Shown: positions 6,297 to 8,164 of the stretch, in pieces
How the letters are laid out: every line of letters begins with the position of its first letter
How positions within the stretch are numbered: the first letter of the stretch is position 1
From: Desulfobacterales bacterium
GTDB taxonomy: Bacteria > Desulfobacterota > Desulfobacteria > Desulfobacterales > C00003060
Assembly: GCA_030613145.1 (NCBI GenBank)
Contig: JAUWMM010000062.1
Coordinates: forward strand, 1-8,164
Length of the DNA stretch: 8,164 bases
Direction: 5' to 3'
Made by a program: the position numbers and the translations under genes
Notes under the pieces: generated by a model
Seen by the model: only the letters and a program-made list of their open reading frames with translations
Told to the model about the DNA's origin: nothing
Databases searched by the model: none

Positions 6297-6303
6297 GACC
6301 TCC
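6297..6303 (-). promoter_or_regulatory. Strong Shine-Dalgarno that fixes the fabD TTG start
   Basis: On the minus strand AAGGAGGT ends six bases before TTG 6292. It is the best ribosome-binding site in the window and outweighs the weak start codon. No ATG lies near enough to compete. Confidence 0.8.
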
Positions 6304-6331
6304 TTATTATTTATTCGTTATTCGTTTCACG
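6304..6331 (-). repeat. Short one-armed array of 7-nt units over the hemA stop codon
   Basis: Read on the minus strand, four in-phase heptamers run CGTGAAA, CGAATAA, CGAATAA, ATAATAA. The hemA TAA is inside the third unit, and the low-complexity Asn/Glu-rich tail of HemA is encoded by the array. No inverted arm is present. It resembles one half of arrays A to C, but the repetition is short and could be chance. Confidence 0.5.
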
Positions 6332-7615
6332 ATTATTTGCTCCATCCAAGTTAAATAGCCTCCTGGCTATGTCCACATAAAGAGACTTCTTATCCTTTTG
6401 TTCGCTCTGCTTTAAAAAGAGTGTGGGATCATGGAGGATTTTCTTGACCAGGGCCTCTGTCATCCGGTCAATGGCAGCGCGTTCTTCTTCAGATGCTGAT
6501 GCCAGGGAGGCAAAAGTTTTTTTCAGTTCTGCCTGCCGGATTGCTTCGACCTTTTCTCTAAGCGAAATAATCGTAGGCACAACATCAAGGGATTCAAACC
6601 ACCTGCGAAACTGGACCACGGCCATATCCGCAATCCTTTCCCCTTTGAGTGCTTCCCTCTGCCGTTCATTAATATTCTCTTGAATGGCACTCTGTAGGTC
6701 GTCGATGTCGTAGACATACACGTTGGTGATCCGGTTGATCTCGGGGTCTATATCCCTGGGCACTGCAATGTCAATAAGAAAAAGTGGTCGATTCTTCCGA
6801 GCGCGCATGACTCCTTTGAAATCGCCATGCCTCAAGATGTAATTAGGGGCCCCCGTGGAGCTGATGACAATGTCCACCTGTTTGAGATATTCAGGAATCT
6901 CTTCGAATCGAATGGCCGTTCCTTTAAACCCCTCGGCAATTTCAAGGCCTCGTTCAAAGGTGCGGTTAGCGACAAATATCGGGCCGGCACGGTTTGTAAC
7001 AAGATGCTCTACAGCCAATTCAGCCATTTCCCCGGCGCCAACAAGGAGCACTGCCTTGCCTTCCAGTTCACCAAAGATCTTGCGGCCTAATTCCACAGCC
7101 GCATAGCTGATGGAAACTGCATGGTCACCAATGCCGGTCTCTGTTCGCACCCGTTTGGCGACACAAAACGACCGATGCATGAGCCGATTTAGAACAACCC
7201 CGCAGGTTCTATGATTACAAGCCTCCCGGTAGGATTCTTTGATCTGCCCAAGAATCTGCGCCTCCCCCACCACCATGGAATCAAGACTTGATGCCACGCG
7301 AAACATATGGCGTACCGCCTCATCTCCATTATATACGTAAAGGGCCTGCTCAAAAGCGCTGCGCGGGGTCTTCTTGAAGTCGGCAAGGAAATCCTTAACC
7401 GCCCCGACCGCTTTAGGCATATCCTTTGTGGCCAAGAGAAACTCCACTCGGTTACACGTAGAAAAGAGAACAATCTCATCCGCCCAGGGTTCTCGACGCA
7501 TGGCTTGCAACACTTTGGGATTGTCTTCAGTAGAGAAGGCCAGGCGCTCCCGAACCTCCACGGGCGCTGTGTTGTGATTCAATCCGATTATTACGATTTC
7601 CCTTTTTTCCACCAT
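6311..7615 (-). CDS. hemA: Glutamyl-tRNA reductase
   Basis: The protein has 434 residues. It uses NADPH to reduce glutamyl-tRNA(Glu) to glutamate-1-semialdehyde, the first committed step of tetrapyrrole synthesis by the C5 pathway. The N-terminal catalytic domain shows GLNHNTAPVEVRE (11-23), STCNR with nucleophile Cys54, and SLDSMVVGEAQILGQIK (110-126). The NADPH domain shows GAGEMAELA (193-201), ANRT (216-219), SSTGAP (252-257) and IDIAVPRDIDPEI (281-293). Residues about 320-420 form the helical dimerisation domain, ending in an LYVDIARRLFNL motif. The ATG directly follows the ccsA stop (TAA then ATG), and fabD starts 18 bp after the hemA stop, so tight co-transcription is likely. The last residues (ANNRETNNE) are low complexity. 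Its product feeds haem, sirohaem and cobalamin, which fits the ccsA and cobS genes nearby. Confidence 0.97.
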   Translation of the reverse strand: MVEKREIVIIGLNHNTAPVEVRERLAFSTEDNPKVLQAMRREPWADEIVLFSTCNRVEFLLATKDMPKAVGAVKDFLADFKKTPRSAFEQALYVYNGDEAVRHMFRVASSLDSMVVGEAQILGQIKESYREACNHRTCGVVLNRLMHRSFCVAKRVRTETGIGDHAVSISYAAVELGRKIFGELEGKAVLLVGAGEMAELAVEHLVTNRAGPIFVANRTFERGLEIAEGFKGTAIRFEEIPEYLKQVDIVISSTGAPNYILRHGDFKGVMRARKNRPLFLIDIAVPRDIDPEINRITNVYVYDIDDLQSAIQENINERQREALKGERIADMAVVQFRRWFESLDVVPTIISLREKVEAIRQAELKKTFASLASASEEERAAIDRMTEALVKKILHDPTLFLKQSEQKDKKSLYVDIARRLFNLDGANNRETNNE

Positions 7616-8164
7616 TTACCCCAAGAAACGTAAGAAGGAAGTAAAAAGGAGTATCACAAATCCCACAATGGTCATGATGGCGGCACGCCTCCCTTGCCAG
7701 CCTACCACCAAGCGTTCATGGAGCAGGGCTGCGAAGATCAGCCAGGTAATCACTGCAAGAATCTCTTTAGGGTCCCAGCTCCAGAATCGCCCCTGGACCA
7801 TCTGGGCATAAATAACGCCGGTAATGATCCCAAAGGTCAGCAAGGGAAATCCTGCTATAAGGCATGAATAACCCATGGAGTCAAGTAGCTTCAGGGAAGG
7901 AAGTCGGCGGAAGAAAAAACCGCACTTCTTGTCCTTGATGGCCTTCTCTTGAATCAGGTAAAGGATGCCTACAAGAAACGCTATGGCAAAGGCAGCATTC
8001 CCCACAATGAGGGTTCCAATATGAAACGTGCGCCACAGGCCCCTAAGGAGCGGGGCCATTTCAACCGGGGGCCCCGGCAGTATGGAAGCAATAACCACGC
8101 ACAGTGTGGCCAGGGGTGCTACAAGGGCTCCCAGAACCATTAGATGAAATTTGATTTGAAGGAT
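7616..8164 (-). CDS. CcsA/HemX-like cytochrome c assembly membrane protein, 5' partial
   Basis: An open frame runs from the window edge to TAA at 7616-7618. The internal Met at 8140 is unlikely to be the start, because eight further in-frame codons (ILQIKFHL) precede it without a stop. About 182 residues are visible of a family that is usually about 260-280. Numbered from that Met, hydrophobic segments lie at about 1-21, 41-63, 89-112, 127-146 and 153-174. The haem-handling WWD-type motif reads WSWDPKEIL (120-128), followed by a conserved tryptophan-rich helix. His40 and His141 fit the conserved histidines that flank haem in CcsA, CcmC and HemX proteins. Such proteins act in the inner membrane in haem export or delivery for cytochrome c maturation. 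Adjacency to hemA is a known arrangement for this family. CcsA versus HemX cannot be decided from the fragment. Confidence 0.9.
   Translation of the reverse strand: MLQIKFHLMVLGALVAPLATLCVVIASILPGPPVEMAPLLRGLWRTFHIGTLIVGNAAFAIAFLVGILYLIQEKAIKDKKCGFFFRRLPSLKLLDSMGYSCLIAGFPLLTFGIITGVIYAQMVQGRFWSWDPKEILAVITWLIFAALLHERLVVGWQGRRAAIMTIVGFVILLFTSFLRFLG

Noticed and set aside
7307..7633. 108-residue open frame on the plus strand
   Set aside because: It is antisense to the hemA N-terminal coding region, which has clear family motifs; no independent support.

Overview
The window looks like chromosomal DNA of an anaerobic Gram-negative bacterium, most plausibly a sulfate-reducer-type member of the Desulfobacterota (deltaproteobacterial lineage). 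That placement is inference. It rests on a MoeA protein fused to a periplasmic-binding-protein-like domain, a HemA gene abutting a CcsA/HemX-type cytochrome c assembly gene, the probable end of a cobalamin synthase gene, a secreted TPR protein, and intergenic low-complexity inverted repeats. No rRNA, tRNA, CRISPR, phage or transposase gene is visible.

Layout. At 1-77 (+) is the last 24 codons of a probable cobS. Converging on it is a minus-strand pair read right to left: a MoeA-PBP fusion (3357-1423) and, 18 bp later, an exported TPR protein (1404-124). The TPR reading frame contains an inverted array of 7-nt units close to its 5' end. From 3358 to 3903 there is a gene-poor divergent intergenic region. 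It holds an inverted array of 8-nt units (3395-3486), a few small inverted repeats, and a 133-bp C/G-run element with perfect 10-bp terminal inverted repeats (3691-3823). A HAD-family phosphatase follows (3904-4524, +). The 96 bp between it and the convergent regulator gene is made up entirely of a second inverted 8-nt array (4523-4620).

The right half is a compact minus-strand cluster, transcribed from 8164 towards 4621: ccsA-like (5' end outside the window), hemA (start codon directly after the ccsA stop), fabD (18 bp gap, TTG start with a full Shine-Dalgarno), and an XRE-cupin regulator (46 bp gap holding a 17-bp palindrome). CcsA and HemA fit together as cytochrome c haem delivery and the first committed step of haem synthesis through glutamyl-tRNA. 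FabD (malonyl-CoA:ACP transacylase) and the XRE-cupin regulator are less obvious partners.

The most unusual feature is not a gene. Three separate loci carry the same architecture with unrelated unit sequences: in-phase tandem degenerate 7- or 8-mers, a spacer, then in-phase reverse-complement 7- or 8-mers. A possible fourth, one-armed case lies at the hemA stop codon. One array is translated, one lies directly upstream of moeA, and one fills a convergent intergenic gap. I see no clear evidence of a new protein-based system in this window.
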